A DNA stretch of 46,426 bases from CAZDBA01 sp964503615. Lineage in GTDB: Bacteria > Planctomycetota > Planctomycetia > Pirellulales > Pirellulaceae. This document shows positions 8,536 to 16,669 of the stretch, one piece after another. The notes below the pieces were generated by a model. It saw only the letters and a list, made by a program, of their open reading frames with translations. It was not told the DNA's origin and did no database searches. Location of the stretch: the NCBI GenBank assembly GCA_964503615.1, contig CAZDBA010000014.1, positions 1 to 46,426 of the forward strand, written 5' to 3'. Both the position numbers and the translations under genes were made by a program. Numbering within the stretch: position 1 is the first letter of the stretch; each line of letters starts with the position of its first letter.

Positions 8536-8609
8536 GATTTTTTCGTGCCTAAATAGGGGGATAGTTTGATCGTTGGTTTTATTGCACCCGTTATGAAATG
8601 GTGGCTGGT

Positions 8610-9248
8610 CTACCAGTCTCTACCGACCTCAAAATTGGCTTCGCTGGTTCCTTTACGTTCTACTTCAAAACGAAGTTCCGTTTCTGTATTAAACGCTGCG
8701 GGTATTTGCTCGCCTTGTCTGTCTTTGTAAAACGTAAACGGAGTCGTCTCTTTGAAGACGGGCAAGAGTGCTAACCGCTGCTTGATTTCATCTTTTTGGG
8801 CTTCTGTAACGGGCTCCGTATCCGCCGCCAATTCATCAGGCTTGGCAGTCTTTGTATCATCGGTTTTGTTATTCGACAGTAGTAGGGGTTCCAGCTTGCT
8901 CACAAATACAACATGCGACCCGACGACTACGCCAGGGGCCCCACCGGGCATGGATAGACTATAGTGGCCATTTTCGTCCGTTTGCCCGAACGCAATCGGT
9001 TTAACGATTCCCTCCGCTGTCGTTGACGGAATGGGCACAAACATCACTCGGGCATTCTCAAGCGGTTGGTCCTCGAACGTGATCGTACCGGAGACTTCCG
9101 CGGTTGCGATCCTTTTCCCCTTCTGACATCCGCAAAAACAACTGCAGAGGAAACCAGCAAGCAATGCAAAAACCAACAAGGTCGATTGGCTGCTGAGAAT
9201 ATTCCGCACATTGCAAAACGTTAATCGTTTCATACTTTTTACATTCAT
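8610..9248 (-). CDS. Cysteine-rich exported protein with carboxypeptidase-regulatory-like (transthyretin-like) domain
   Basis: Planctomycete-type small surface protein. It has a hydrophobic N-terminal export segment ending in a Cys-rich stretch (FLCSCFCGCQKG, near residues 33-44), which suggests lipidation although the lipobox is not canonical. A beta-sandwich follows: VSGTITFEDQPLENARVMFVP, then TDENGHYSLSMPGGAPGVVVGSH, the pattern of carboxypeptidase regulatory-like domains common in these bacteria. The middle is Lys/Asp/Thr-rich. Function is unknown; such proteins are thought to be envelope-associated. It starts three bases after the cstA stop codon, so the two are probably co-transcribed. 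ATG at 9233 is an alternative start. Confidence 0.7.
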   Translation of the reverse strand: MNVKSMKRLTFCNVRNILSSQSTLLVFALLAGFLCSCFCGCQKGKRIATAEVSGTITFEDQPLENARVMFVPIPSTTAEGIVKPIAFGQTDENGHYSLSMPGGAPGVVVGSHVVFVSKLEPLLLSNNKTDDTKTAKPDELAADTEPVTEAQKDEIKQRLALLPVFKETTPFTFYKDRQGEQIPAAFNTETELRFEVERKGTSEANFEVGRDW

Positions 9249-9251
9249 AGA

Positions 9252-11141
9252 CTACGATTCGGCGGTCTGGACTTTTGTTGCTGTCGGAAGCGGTGGCAGG
9301 CTTGGCTCTTTAACACCTTTTGCTTTGGTCCACACACAAGCTGCTTCGATCACCATCCAGATTTGCAGACCCAATGTGATTATACCAATGCTGCCTAACA
9401 GCTTATGCTTCTGAAAGTCCCAAAGGTATCCCGTTTCATTGTTAAACAACTGCCACAGCAATGCCCACGCGGGCAAGATGATCATGATCACCATGGGGAT
9501 CGCAACAAACCAAACCGGCTTGTTCCTTCGCCAAAGATAAAACGTCGTGACCATAAATGCCAAACCGGCCAACAGTTGATTAGTTGCACCAAACAAAGGC
9601 CACAACAGCATACCGCCTTTTCCTCTCACACCGTTCGCATCCGGCAACATCGCGATCGCTCCGCCTAATACGACAGCGATCAGGGTTGAAACATAAATAT
9701 TTCGCAACGGTGTTACTTTGATCGAGCCGCCTATTTCCTGGATCACGTATCGTTGCAACCTGGTAGCCGAATCCAAAGTCGTAGCCGCAAAACAAGCGAC
9801 TAACGCCGCAATCATGCCGATCCCAAGCTTGAGAGGAATACCGATCACGGCCAAAAAGTTCGCACTGCCTTCGATAAACGCACCGACTTTTGCATCCAGC
9901 CCGAACTTCGCCCAGCCTTTACTAACGTCGTAGCGTGAATCCCAAGCCGAACGGCCCATTCGTTGCTTGCCCTTCTCCGCTCCCTCAGCGTGCAACATCG
10001 GCACGTAGGCAATTTGTCTCGTATTGTCTTCCAGCGTTGTATCCTGTCGTTCGAATCGCCCCATCCCCACACCGGCACAACAAGCGAGAATTACGACTAC
10101 GGCCAGTGCGCCTTCGAGCAACATCGACCCGTACCCAACGGCCTGAGCATCGACTTCGCTGGAAAGTTGTTTGCTGCTCGTGCCGCTACTGACCAGACAA
10201 TGAAAGCCACTGATCGCACCACAAGCGATCGTGATAAACAGAAACGGCCAAATCGGCGGAGTCCCTTCGGGCAAGTCACCACTTACAACAGCTGGGGCGG
10301 AGGTAAACAGATCGGCCTGTCCACTCAGCGTTGCCACTGCCAGTCCCACCAACAACAATCCCAAAGCAATATACAACTGTTGACTGTTTACATAGTCTCG
10401 AGGCTGCAACAACATCCAAACGGGTAGAACGGACGCGACAGCGCAATAGGTCAAAAGAATAACGGTCCACCAAACGACCGGATTCTCGACTCCGAAATCG
10501 TGTTTCAGGTCAATCGGAAAATAGTAGGCACCGAGATAAACGGCCAGATAAATCACGGCGAGTGATACAAGCGACATTGGCAACAGAGGCACCGAACGTT
10601 TTCGATACAGCCACCCAACTACCAACGCGATCGGCAACGAGATCCAAACCGCCAAAACCGATTCTGGATACACAGAAAAGATCCCTGCGATCACCAGCCC
10701 GAAAATCGCCAACACCACCGTCAGCGCGAAAAACAGGATAAAAAGGAAAAGCAATTTGGTCCGAGGCGAAATCAAGCGGCCAGCGATCTCACCCACCGTC
10801 TGTCCACGATTACGCATACTGACGACAAGGGCACCAAAATCGTGAACGGCTCCGATAAAGATGCTGCCGAACACCACCCACAACAACGCCGGCAACCATC
10901 CCCAGAAAACAGCAATAGCCGGTCCAACAATCGGTCCTGTTCCGGCAATACTCGTGAAATGGTGGCCAAACACCACCGACTTTTTCGACGGACAATAGTC
11001 CACGCCGTCCCGCATTTGCTTGCTAGGCACTTCCGCAGCAGGATCCAGAGCGAACAACTTTCGAGCCAGCCACCGGCCATACGTGTTGTAGGCAATTAGA
11101 AAGCCAACAAAGGAGCCAATGGCAATGAGAAATGTATACAT
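9252..11141 (-). CDS. cstA: Carbon starvation protein CstA family transporter
   Basis: Inner-membrane transporter of the CstA family, which takes up peptides or pyruvate under carbon limitation in characterised bacteria. The 629-residue product is highly hydrophobic with well over ten membrane segments. Early CstA features are present: TYGRWLARKLFALDP, VFGHHFTSIAGTGPIVGPAIAV, and GAVHDFGALVVSMRNRGQTVGE. Further on, ISGFHCLVSSGTSSKQLS is characteristic. A soluble insert near residues 370-400 is within family variation. It begins at ATG 11141, divergent from the thioredoxin reductase gene. The small exported protein follows immediately. Substrate is not determined by sequence. Confidence 0.95.
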   Translation of the reverse strand: MYTFLIAIGSFVGFLIAYNTYGRWLARKLFALDPAAEVPSKQMRDGVDYCPSKKSVVFGHHFTSIAGTGPIVGPAIAVFWGWLPALLWVVFGSIFIGAVHDFGALVVSMRNRGQTVGEIAGRLISPRTKLLFLFILFFALTVVLAIFGLVIAGIFSVYPESVLAVWISLPIALVVGWLYRKRSVPLLPMSLVSLAVIYLAVYLGAYYFPIDLKHDFGVENPVVWWTVILLTYCAVASVLPVWMLLQPRDYVNSQQLYIALGLLLVGLAVATLSGQADLFTSAPAVVSGDLPEGTPPIWPFLFITIACGAISGFHCLVSSGTSSKQLSSEVDAQAVGYGSMLLEGALAVVVILACCAGVGMGRFERQDTTLEDNTRQIAYVPMLHAEGAEKGKQRMGRSAWDSRYDVSKGWAKFGLDAKVGAFIEGSANFLAVIGIPLKLGIGMIAALVACFAATTLDSATRLQRYVIQEIGGSIKVTPLRNIYVSTLIAVVLGGAIAMLPDANGVRGKGGMLLWPLFGATNQLLAGLAFMVTTFYLWRRNKPVWFVAIPMVIMIILPAWALLWQLFNNETGYLWDFQKHKLLGSIGIITLGLQIWMVIEAACVWTKAKGVKEPSLPPLPTATKVQTAES

Positions 11142-11395
11142 AACGAGGGTGCTTCGAAAGCAATTTGGGACGCACGCTTATTTTAACACTTGACTCTCTG
11201 ATTACCAATGCTGACCACTCCCCGTGGAGGCGGAAAGGATTTATAATCCGGGACTTAATTGAGAACCTGATTCTCGGTTCGAACAATCGAAGCGGAATTG
11301 GTCAAAGCATAAACAAACAGTCAAACAAAACGCCAATAGATTTCGTCGTATCCAATAATGTTGGAGCAGAAATCGAAGTGCGTCATTGACATTAG

Positions 11396-12469
11396 ATGGA
11401 GAAAGAAGTGCCAGAGAAAGTAATCATTATTGGAAGCGGACCAGCGGGTTGGGCTGCGGCAATCTACGCGGCTCGTGCAAACCTGAAACCGTTTGTTTAC
11501 GAAGGTACCTTCAAGCCAGAAATGATCCCGCTGGGACAGTTAGCTTACACAACCGAAGTCGAAAACTACCCTGGTTTTCCGTTTGGCAATGTACGCGCGT
11601 TTGTTGAAACGGCCGTCGACCCGTCGCGACATTACAATCTTCCTCCCGCTCCGGACCATAAGCGTGACGGTGAGTACCATTACGCCGTCCAAGGTACCGA
11701 ACTGATGGAGTTGATGAAGCAACAGGCGCTTAACTTTGGCACCCGTTCGGTACAACAAGACGTTGTCGACATCGACATTAGCAGTAAACCTTACAAAGTA
11801 ATTACTTCCGAAGGCGAGACGGTCGAAACGCACACGATCATCGTGGCTACCGGAGCCCGTGCGAATTACCTTGGATTGGAATCGGAAGAAAAATATAAAA
11901 ACAAAGGTGTCAGCGCCTGTGCCGTTTGCGATGGAGCGTTACCATTTTTCAAAAACAAAATCCTGGCCGTTGTCGGCGGTGGTGATTCAGCGGTCGAAGA
12001 AGCCAGTTATTTGGCCAACCTTGACACCTGCCCCAAAGTCTACATGTTGGTTCGTCGTGACAAAATGCGAGCCTCAAAGATTATGGCTCAACGCGCTATT
12101 GATCATCCCAAAATTGAGATCCTCTGGAACACGGTCGTCGAAGAAGTCCTCGGCGATGAAAAAGAAGTTACCGGGTTGAAACTCAAAAGCACCGCAGACG
12201 ACTCGACCAGTGAGATCGAGGTCGGCGGTATGTTTGCTGCGATCGGGCACACGCCAAACACTGGCTTTCTCAAAGGCAAATTAGACATGAACGAGAAAGG
12301 TTATCTCAAGTGGAGTAAACCTTTCCGTACAAACACCAACGTCGATGGCGTTTTCGCCGCAGGCGATGTCGCCGACGATTACTATCGACAAGCGATCACC
12401 TCCGCGGGAACTGGCTGCATGGCCGCTCTGGATGTTGAACGCTGGTTAGTCGACATGAACATCGAGTAA
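11396..12469 (+). CDS. trxB: Thioredoxin reductase (flavoprotein) with extra loop
   Basis: FAD/NADPH enzyme that reduces thioredoxin. Two dinucleotide-binding motifs are present: GSGPAGWAAA near residue 13 for FAD and VVGGGDSAVEEA for NADPH. The redox-active pair is CAVC at residues 175-178, and the C-terminal FAD motif is DGVFAAGDVADDYYRQAITSAG-like. The 357-residue length exceeds the usual 310-320 because of about 35 extra residues (roughly 64-98, with VDPSRHYNLPPAPDHKRDGE) before the conserved GTELMELMKQQA helix. ATG 11396 is taken as start, but GTG 11408, in frame and six bases after GGAG, may be the real one. The downstream 100-N gap starts six bases after the stop. Confidence 0.93.
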   Translation: MEKEVPEKVIIIGSGPAGWAAAIYAARANLKPFVYEGTFKPEMIPLGQLAYTTEVENYPGFPFGNVRAFVETAVDPSRHYNLPPAPDHKRDGEYHYAVQGTELMELMKQQALNFGTRSVQQDVVDIDISSKPYKVITSEGETVETHTIIVATGARANYLGLESEEKYKNKGVSACAVCDGALPFFKNKILAVVGGGDSAVEEASYLANLDTCPKVYMLVRRDKMRASKIMAQRAIDHPKIEILWNTVVEEVLGDEKEVTGLKLKSTADDSTSEIEVGGMFAAIGHTPNTGFLKGKLDMNEKGYLKWSKPFRTNTNVDGVFAAGDVADDYYRQAITSAGTGCMAALDVERWLVDMNIE

Positions 12470-12475
12470 CGTGGG

Positions 12476-12575
12476 NNNNNNNNNNNNNNNNNNNNNNNNN
12501 NNNNNNNNNNNNNNNNNNNNNNNNNNNNNNNNNNNNNNNNNNNNNNNNNNNNNNNNNNNNNNNNNNNNNNNNNNN
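12476..12575. other. Assembly gap of 100 N
   Basis: A run of exactly 100 N joins two contigs; the true length is unknown. It lies between the thioredoxin reductase stop and the next gene, so additional sequence or a small gene could be missing. Confidence 0.98.
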
Positions 12576-12620
12576 AACTCCAACCTCAACTCTTAACCTC
12601 GCTTCCAAATCGGGATCAAT

Positions 12621-14795
12621 ATGGACAACCAAAAAACGTTTCGTGATCGTGAGATCCTGGCTTACGCGCAGGAAAGAGGCCCGATATCAGTACTGTTTTC
12701 GTTTTTCAGGCTATCGGGCCCAGGCTGGTTGCAAAGTGCGATTACCTTGGGAAGTGGCTCTTTGATCGGAGCGTTGTATTTGGGGATGCTGGGTGGAACC
12801 AGTATGCTTTGGTTGCAACTGGTTGCGATTATCATCGGCGTAATCATGCTGTCGGCGATCAGCTATGTAACGCTTTCAACCAGAAAGCGACCTTATCAAG
12901 CGATCAACGAACACGTGAACCCGGTACTGGGAGTTGCATGGGTTACCGCCACGATCCTGGCAAACATGATTTGGATCATGCCCCAGTTCAGTCTTTGCTA
13001 CGACGCGTTGGACAAAAACCTGATGGTGCCGGGAGCTTTCGATGTGTTCCCAAGTTCTTCCGACAAGGATGAAAAGAGCAAAGATTCCGATTCGAAAAAA
13101 GTTGATTCCGAAGGTGAAGCGTCTGACGAACCGAAAGAATCTCCAGAAAACGCAACAATCACGGCGACCAGCCTGAATATCACTAATTCGTCTGTCCAAG
13201 ACGAAGAGGATTCGACCGAGCCACCCGCGGACGATCCGGATGCGAAAGACACACCAGAAGAAGGGAAAGGAAAAGGAGAAGGCGGTGCCGAAGAAGTTGC
13301 TCCTGCCAAGCCATCGGCGCGCAAGATCAATTTCGACTCGCCAACAACGCAACTCAGCATTTCGGTGGTCCTTGGAGCATGTGCATTACTGATCGTTGTT
13401 ATGAGCTTTAACCCAGGTTGGCTTTCGAAGATTTTTGACCTGATCCTCAAACTAATCATTGGTTTTATCGTCATCTGTTTTGTGGCGGTCGTTTACTGGT
13501 TGGCGATCGACGGTTCAATCAACTGGAACGAAGTCTGGATGGGCTTCATTCCGAACTTTGGCAATTGGAGCAATCCTGCCCCCAAGATTCAGGAAATCCT
13601 GACCGGATTGGGCGGAGAGCAGCAAAAGTTTTGGGAGGACCAGATCATTGCCAAGCAGCGTGAAAGCATGATCGGCGTCACCGCAACAGCTGTTGGACTG
13701 AACATGACGTTCCTGTTTCCCTACTCCATGTTGGCACGTAAATGGGACAAACCGTTTCGTGGCTTAGCTCGATTCGACCTCATTACAGGCATGGCGATTC
13801 CTTACGTGGTCGTAACCACCTGTATCGTTATCGCATCAGCACACGCTTTCCATGGAAAAGCGGATGAGAAATTCCTGAGCGATGATCCGGTTGTGATGCA
13901 ACAATCGGTACTCTTCAAAAGCACCCAATCGACGATCGAAAAGCGATTCAAAGCGCTAGAGACAAACACGCCTGAAGAAATCGCTGCACTCAACGCGGAC
14001 ATCGAGGACGTGAAAAAGCGAATGGCAGCCGCGATCGAAAAAAGCAAAGACAAATTGAGCGAACAAGAGCTTGCCAGTTTTGCCAAGGAAATGAAAGAAG
14101 CCGAAGCTGCCAAGAGTTTAACGTTGGCCAAGTTTGCGATTAGCTTGGACGACTCTTCCAAAGAAGAGAGATTCAGACGCGCTGAACGACAGCTTATGCC
14201 AACGTTGGTCAAGCCAAACGCGGCTCAACTCGCATCTACATTAACTCCGTTATTGGGCGAGGGAAAAGAGAAGCAAGCGAACTTGATCTTTGGAATCGGA
14301 GCGTTCGCAATGGGATTCTCAACGATCATCATCCTTAGCCTGATCAACAGTTATGCTTTTGCTGAGATGTTTGGCAAGCACGACAATAACTGGATCCGAT
14401 TTGTGGGTGCCTTGTTGGCGATTATCGTTGGAGTTTTATGGTACATCCTCTGGGCAGGTGAATCGCGAACTTATCTCGTCATTTTAGCATCTACCTTTGG
14501 CGCAATCCTGCTTCCGATTGCCTACTTGGCTTTCTTCCTGCTAATGAACAGCACTTCGTTACTGGGACACGAAAAACCAACCGGTGGGCGTATGGCAGTC
14601 TGGAATGTACTGATGGGAATCGGCGTCATTGGCGCAACGATTCAGGCCGTCGGTGCGATCCAAACCAAGATCGACAGCCCCAATGGATCGTACGTGTTGG
14701 GCGGTGTGGCAGTATTCCTGCTACTCGCGCTCGTTGGATTTTCCGCCAGACGGAACTTTAACGAACCCGATCCAGAAGATGAGTATGACTACTAG
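12621..14795 (+). CDS. Nramp-like polytopic membrane protein with large charged inserts
   Basis: Looks distantly related to Nramp divalent-metal transporters: SGPGWLQSAITLGSGSLIGALYLG near residue 32 (split motif) aligns with Nramp helix 1, but the metal-binding DPGN is absent, so metal transport is doubtful. Around eleven hydrophobic segments are visible. Two inserts stand out. One near residues 145-235 is Ser/Asp/Glu/Lys-rich and strongly acidic. The other near 425-540 is charged, likely helical coiled coil (MAAAIEKSKDKLSEQE). The protein has 724 residues, against about 420-450 for ordinary Nramp. It is read from ATG 12621, close to the assembly gap. Similar proteins occur in planctomycetes by my recollection; the transported substrate is unknown. 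Confidence 0.6.
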   Translation: MDNQKTFRDREILAYAQERGPISVLFSFFRLSGPGWLQSAITLGSGSLIGALYLGMLGGTSMLWLQLVAIIIGVIMLSAISYVTLSTRKRPYQAINEHVNPVLGVAWVTATILANMIWIMPQFSLCYDALDKNLMVPGAFDVFPSSSDKDEKSKDSDSKKVDSEGEASDEPKESPENATITATSLNITNSSVQDEEDSTEPPADDPDAKDTPEEGKGKGEGGAEEVAPAKPSARKINFDSPTTQLSISVVLGACALLIVVMSFNPGWLSKIFDLILKLIIGFIVICFVAVVYWLAIDGSINWNEVWMGFIPNFGNWSNPAPKIQEILTGLGGEQQKFWEDQIIAKQRESMIGVTATAVGLNMTFLFPYSMLARKWDKPFRGLARFDLITGMAIPYVVVTTCIVIASAHAFHGKADEKFLSDDPVVMQQSVLFKSTQSTIEKRFKALETNTPEEIAALNADIEDVKKRMAAAIEKSKDKLSEQELASFAKEMKEAEAAKSLTLAKFAISLDDSSKEERFRRAERQLMPTLVKPNAAQLASTLTPLLGEGKEKQANLIFGIGAFAMGFSTIIILSLINSYAFAEMFGKHDNNWIRFVGALLAIIVGVLWYILWAGESRTYLVILASTFGAILLPIAYLAFFLLMNSTSLLGHEKPTGGRMAVWNVLMGIGVIGATIQAVGAIQTKIDSPNGSYVLGGVAVFLLLALVGFSARRNFNEPDPEDEYDY

Positions 14796-14835
14796 TCCCG
14801 CAACTCACTCCGTTTGCCAACAACCAATCTGGCAA

Positions 14836-14859
14836 AAGCTCGTGTTTCGACACGAGCTT
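14836..14859. terminator. Strong hairpin between the Nramp-like gene and asnS
   Basis: A perfect 10-base-pair stem (AAGCTCGTGT / ACACGAGCTT) closes a TTCG tetraloop, an unusually stable RNA hairpin. No T-run follows, so it is not a standard Rho-independent terminator. It could protect the 3' end of the upstream mRNA or attenuate asnS. Confidence 0.5.
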
Positions 14860-14962
14860 GTCACCGGACCAAAACGACTTTTGCAAACAGGCTTTTGCCG
14901 CTCAGATTTTCCAAATTTACTTTGCCCACAAACTTTAAGAATCGAAAACGGACTTCCAACAG

Positions 14963-16372
14963 ATGTCAACAAAGATCACAGTTAAAACCGCGCGTCAGGA
15001 ATCCTCTATTGGGCAAGCGGGCACCTTTGAAGGTTGGGTCCGCACACGACGAGATTCCAAAGCCGGTTTTAGCTTTATTGAGCTAAACGATGGCAGCTCA
15101 CAGGGAAACATCCAGGTCATCGCCGACAAAGACCTGCCCAACTATGCGGATGAAATTCAAAAGCTAACCATCGGCTGCAGTATTTCAGTCGTCGGAGTCG
15201 TAAAAGAATCAGGCGGTAAGGGGCAGAAAACCGAGATCCAAGCCGAGAGCGTTACGGTGCTGGGTGGAGCAGATCCCGAAGCGTATCCGTTGCAGAAAAA
15301 AGGGATGGCCCCCGAGACCTTGCGAAAGATCGCTCACCTGCGTCCGCGCACCAACGCCTTTGGTGCTGTTGCCCGCGTAAGAAACTGCATCTGCAACTCG
15401 ATTCACCAGTTCTACCAGGAACAAGGATTCTTGTACGTTCACACGCCGATCATCACCGCCAGCGATTGCGAAGGAGCTGGCGAGATGTTTCAAGTCACCA
15501 CGCTGGACATGGAACAAATGGCCAAGCGTCAGTTGGACGGCGTAAACTACAAATTCGACTTTTTCGATCGCCCGTCCTATCTGACAGTCAGCGGGCAGCT
15601 TTCGGCTGAGACGTATGCCTGTGCGTTAGGAAAAGTCTACACGTTTGGTCCTACATTCCGCGCGGAGAACTCGAACACATCACGGCACTTGGCCGAGTTC
15701 TGGATGATCGAGCCCGAGGTCGCGTTTAACGATCTGGACGACAACATGGACCTTGCCGAAGCGTTTCTGAAACGGATTTTTTCAGACGCACTGGAAAAAT
15801 GCTCGGAAGAAATGGAATTCTTTACCAAGTGGATCGACAAGGACAAAGAGAATCCTTTGATCTCCCGAATCGAAGCAATTCTCAAAAGCGAATTTGTTCG
15901 TTTGCCGTATACGGAGGCGGTTGAGATCTTGCAAAAGTCCGGCCAGAAATTCGACTTTCCTGTCGAGTGGGGGATCGACTTGCAAAGCGAGCACGAACGG
16001 TTTCTGACCGAGCAACATTTTGAGTCACCGGTGATACTGTTCGACTATCCACGAACGATCAAGCCGTTTTACATGTACTGCAACGAGGACGAAAAAACGG
16101 TCCGCGCAATGGATGTACTTGTGCCGGGCGTCGGTGAAATCATCGGTGGCAGCCAACGTGAACACCGCTTGGACGTTCTGGAAAGCAGAATGAAAGAGAT
16201 GGACCTCGATCCGGAAGAGTACTGGTGGTACGTCGACCTACGACGCTTTGGCACCGTCCCGCACGCCGGATTTGGTTTGGGCCTGGAGCGAGTCGTCCAA
16301 TTTGTAACCAGCATGAGTAACATCCGAGACGTAATCCCGTTTCCCAGAACAACAGGCAGCGCCGAGTTCTAA
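14963..16372 (+). CDS. asnS: Asparaginyl-tRNA synthetase
   Basis: Charges tRNA-Asn with asparagine in the cytosol. The 469 residues match bacterial AsnRS (about 466). An N-terminal OB-fold anticodon-binding domain (GWVRTRRDSKAGFSFIELNDG near residue 24) is followed by a class II catalytic core. Motif 2 region: FGPTFRAENSNTSRHLAEFWMIEPE-type sequence near residue 230; motif 3: GFGLGLERVVQF near the C-terminus, ending IPFPRTTG. Having a discriminating AsnRS implies direct Asn-tRNA formation. The start is ATG 14963. An upstream stable hairpin lies at 14836-14859. Confidence 0.97.
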   Translation: MSTKITVKTARQESSIGQAGTFEGWVRTRRDSKAGFSFIELNDGSSQGNIQVIADKDLPNYADEIQKLTIGCSISVVGVVKESGGKGQKTEIQAESVTVLGGADPEAYPLQKKGMAPETLRKIAHLRPRTNAFGAVARVRNCICNSIHQFYQEQGFLYVHTPIITASDCEGAGEMFQVTTLDMEQMAKRQLDGVNYKFDFFDRPSYLTVSGQLSAETYACALGKVYTFGPTFRAENSNTSRHLAEFWMIEPEVAFNDLDDNMDLAEAFLKRIFSDALEKCSEEMEFFTKWIDKDKENPLISRIEAILKSEFVRLPYTEAVEILQKSGQKFDFPVEWGIDLQSEHERFLTEQHFESPVILFDYPRTIKPFYMYCNEDEKTVRAMDVLVPGVGEIIGGSQREHRLDVLESRMKEMDLDPEEYWWYVDLRRFGTVPHAGFGLGLERVVQFVTSMSNIRDVIPFPRTTGSAEF

Positions 16373-16583
16373 CATTCTTGCCTTTTGGCACGTAAGAATA
16401 GTGAGTTTTGGTTTTGTGATCCGTACCGTCTGATCCGTAGCATCTACACGACTTGCATCGCTCCAGCTTCACGATCACTTTTTTTAAATCTGGGCTTTCC
16501 CTGAAGGTTACAGGGTTAAAAAGTCTATGGATTCGCGCAAAGTTAGCTAGAATCAGTGAGCGATAAACAATCGCGATTCGGCT

Positions 16584-16604
16584 AACCCGACGCGCTAGCA
16601 AGGA
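16584..16604 (+). repeat. Copy of a 21-base dispersed repeat
   Basis: AACCCGACGCGCTAGCAAGGA matches the left arm of the inverted repeat at 32189-32240 at 19 of 21 positions. It lies in the 297-base stretch between asnS and the sulfatase, where I see no gene. Confidence 0.6.
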
Positions 16605-16669
16605 CCGTGCTGATCTCCATTGTCCCTCGTTTAAGACTACCCAACTCAACCATCGAAAGATTGGTCCCC

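Noticed and set aside
11261..11290. GGTTCGAA-like T-loop of a tRNA
   Set aside because: No matching acceptor stem, anticodon arm or CCA-side pairing is found around it.
12876..13474. Two 158-codon minus-strand frames opposite the acidic insert
   Set aside because: They mirror the biased codons of the Nramp-like insert; no start signal or domain.
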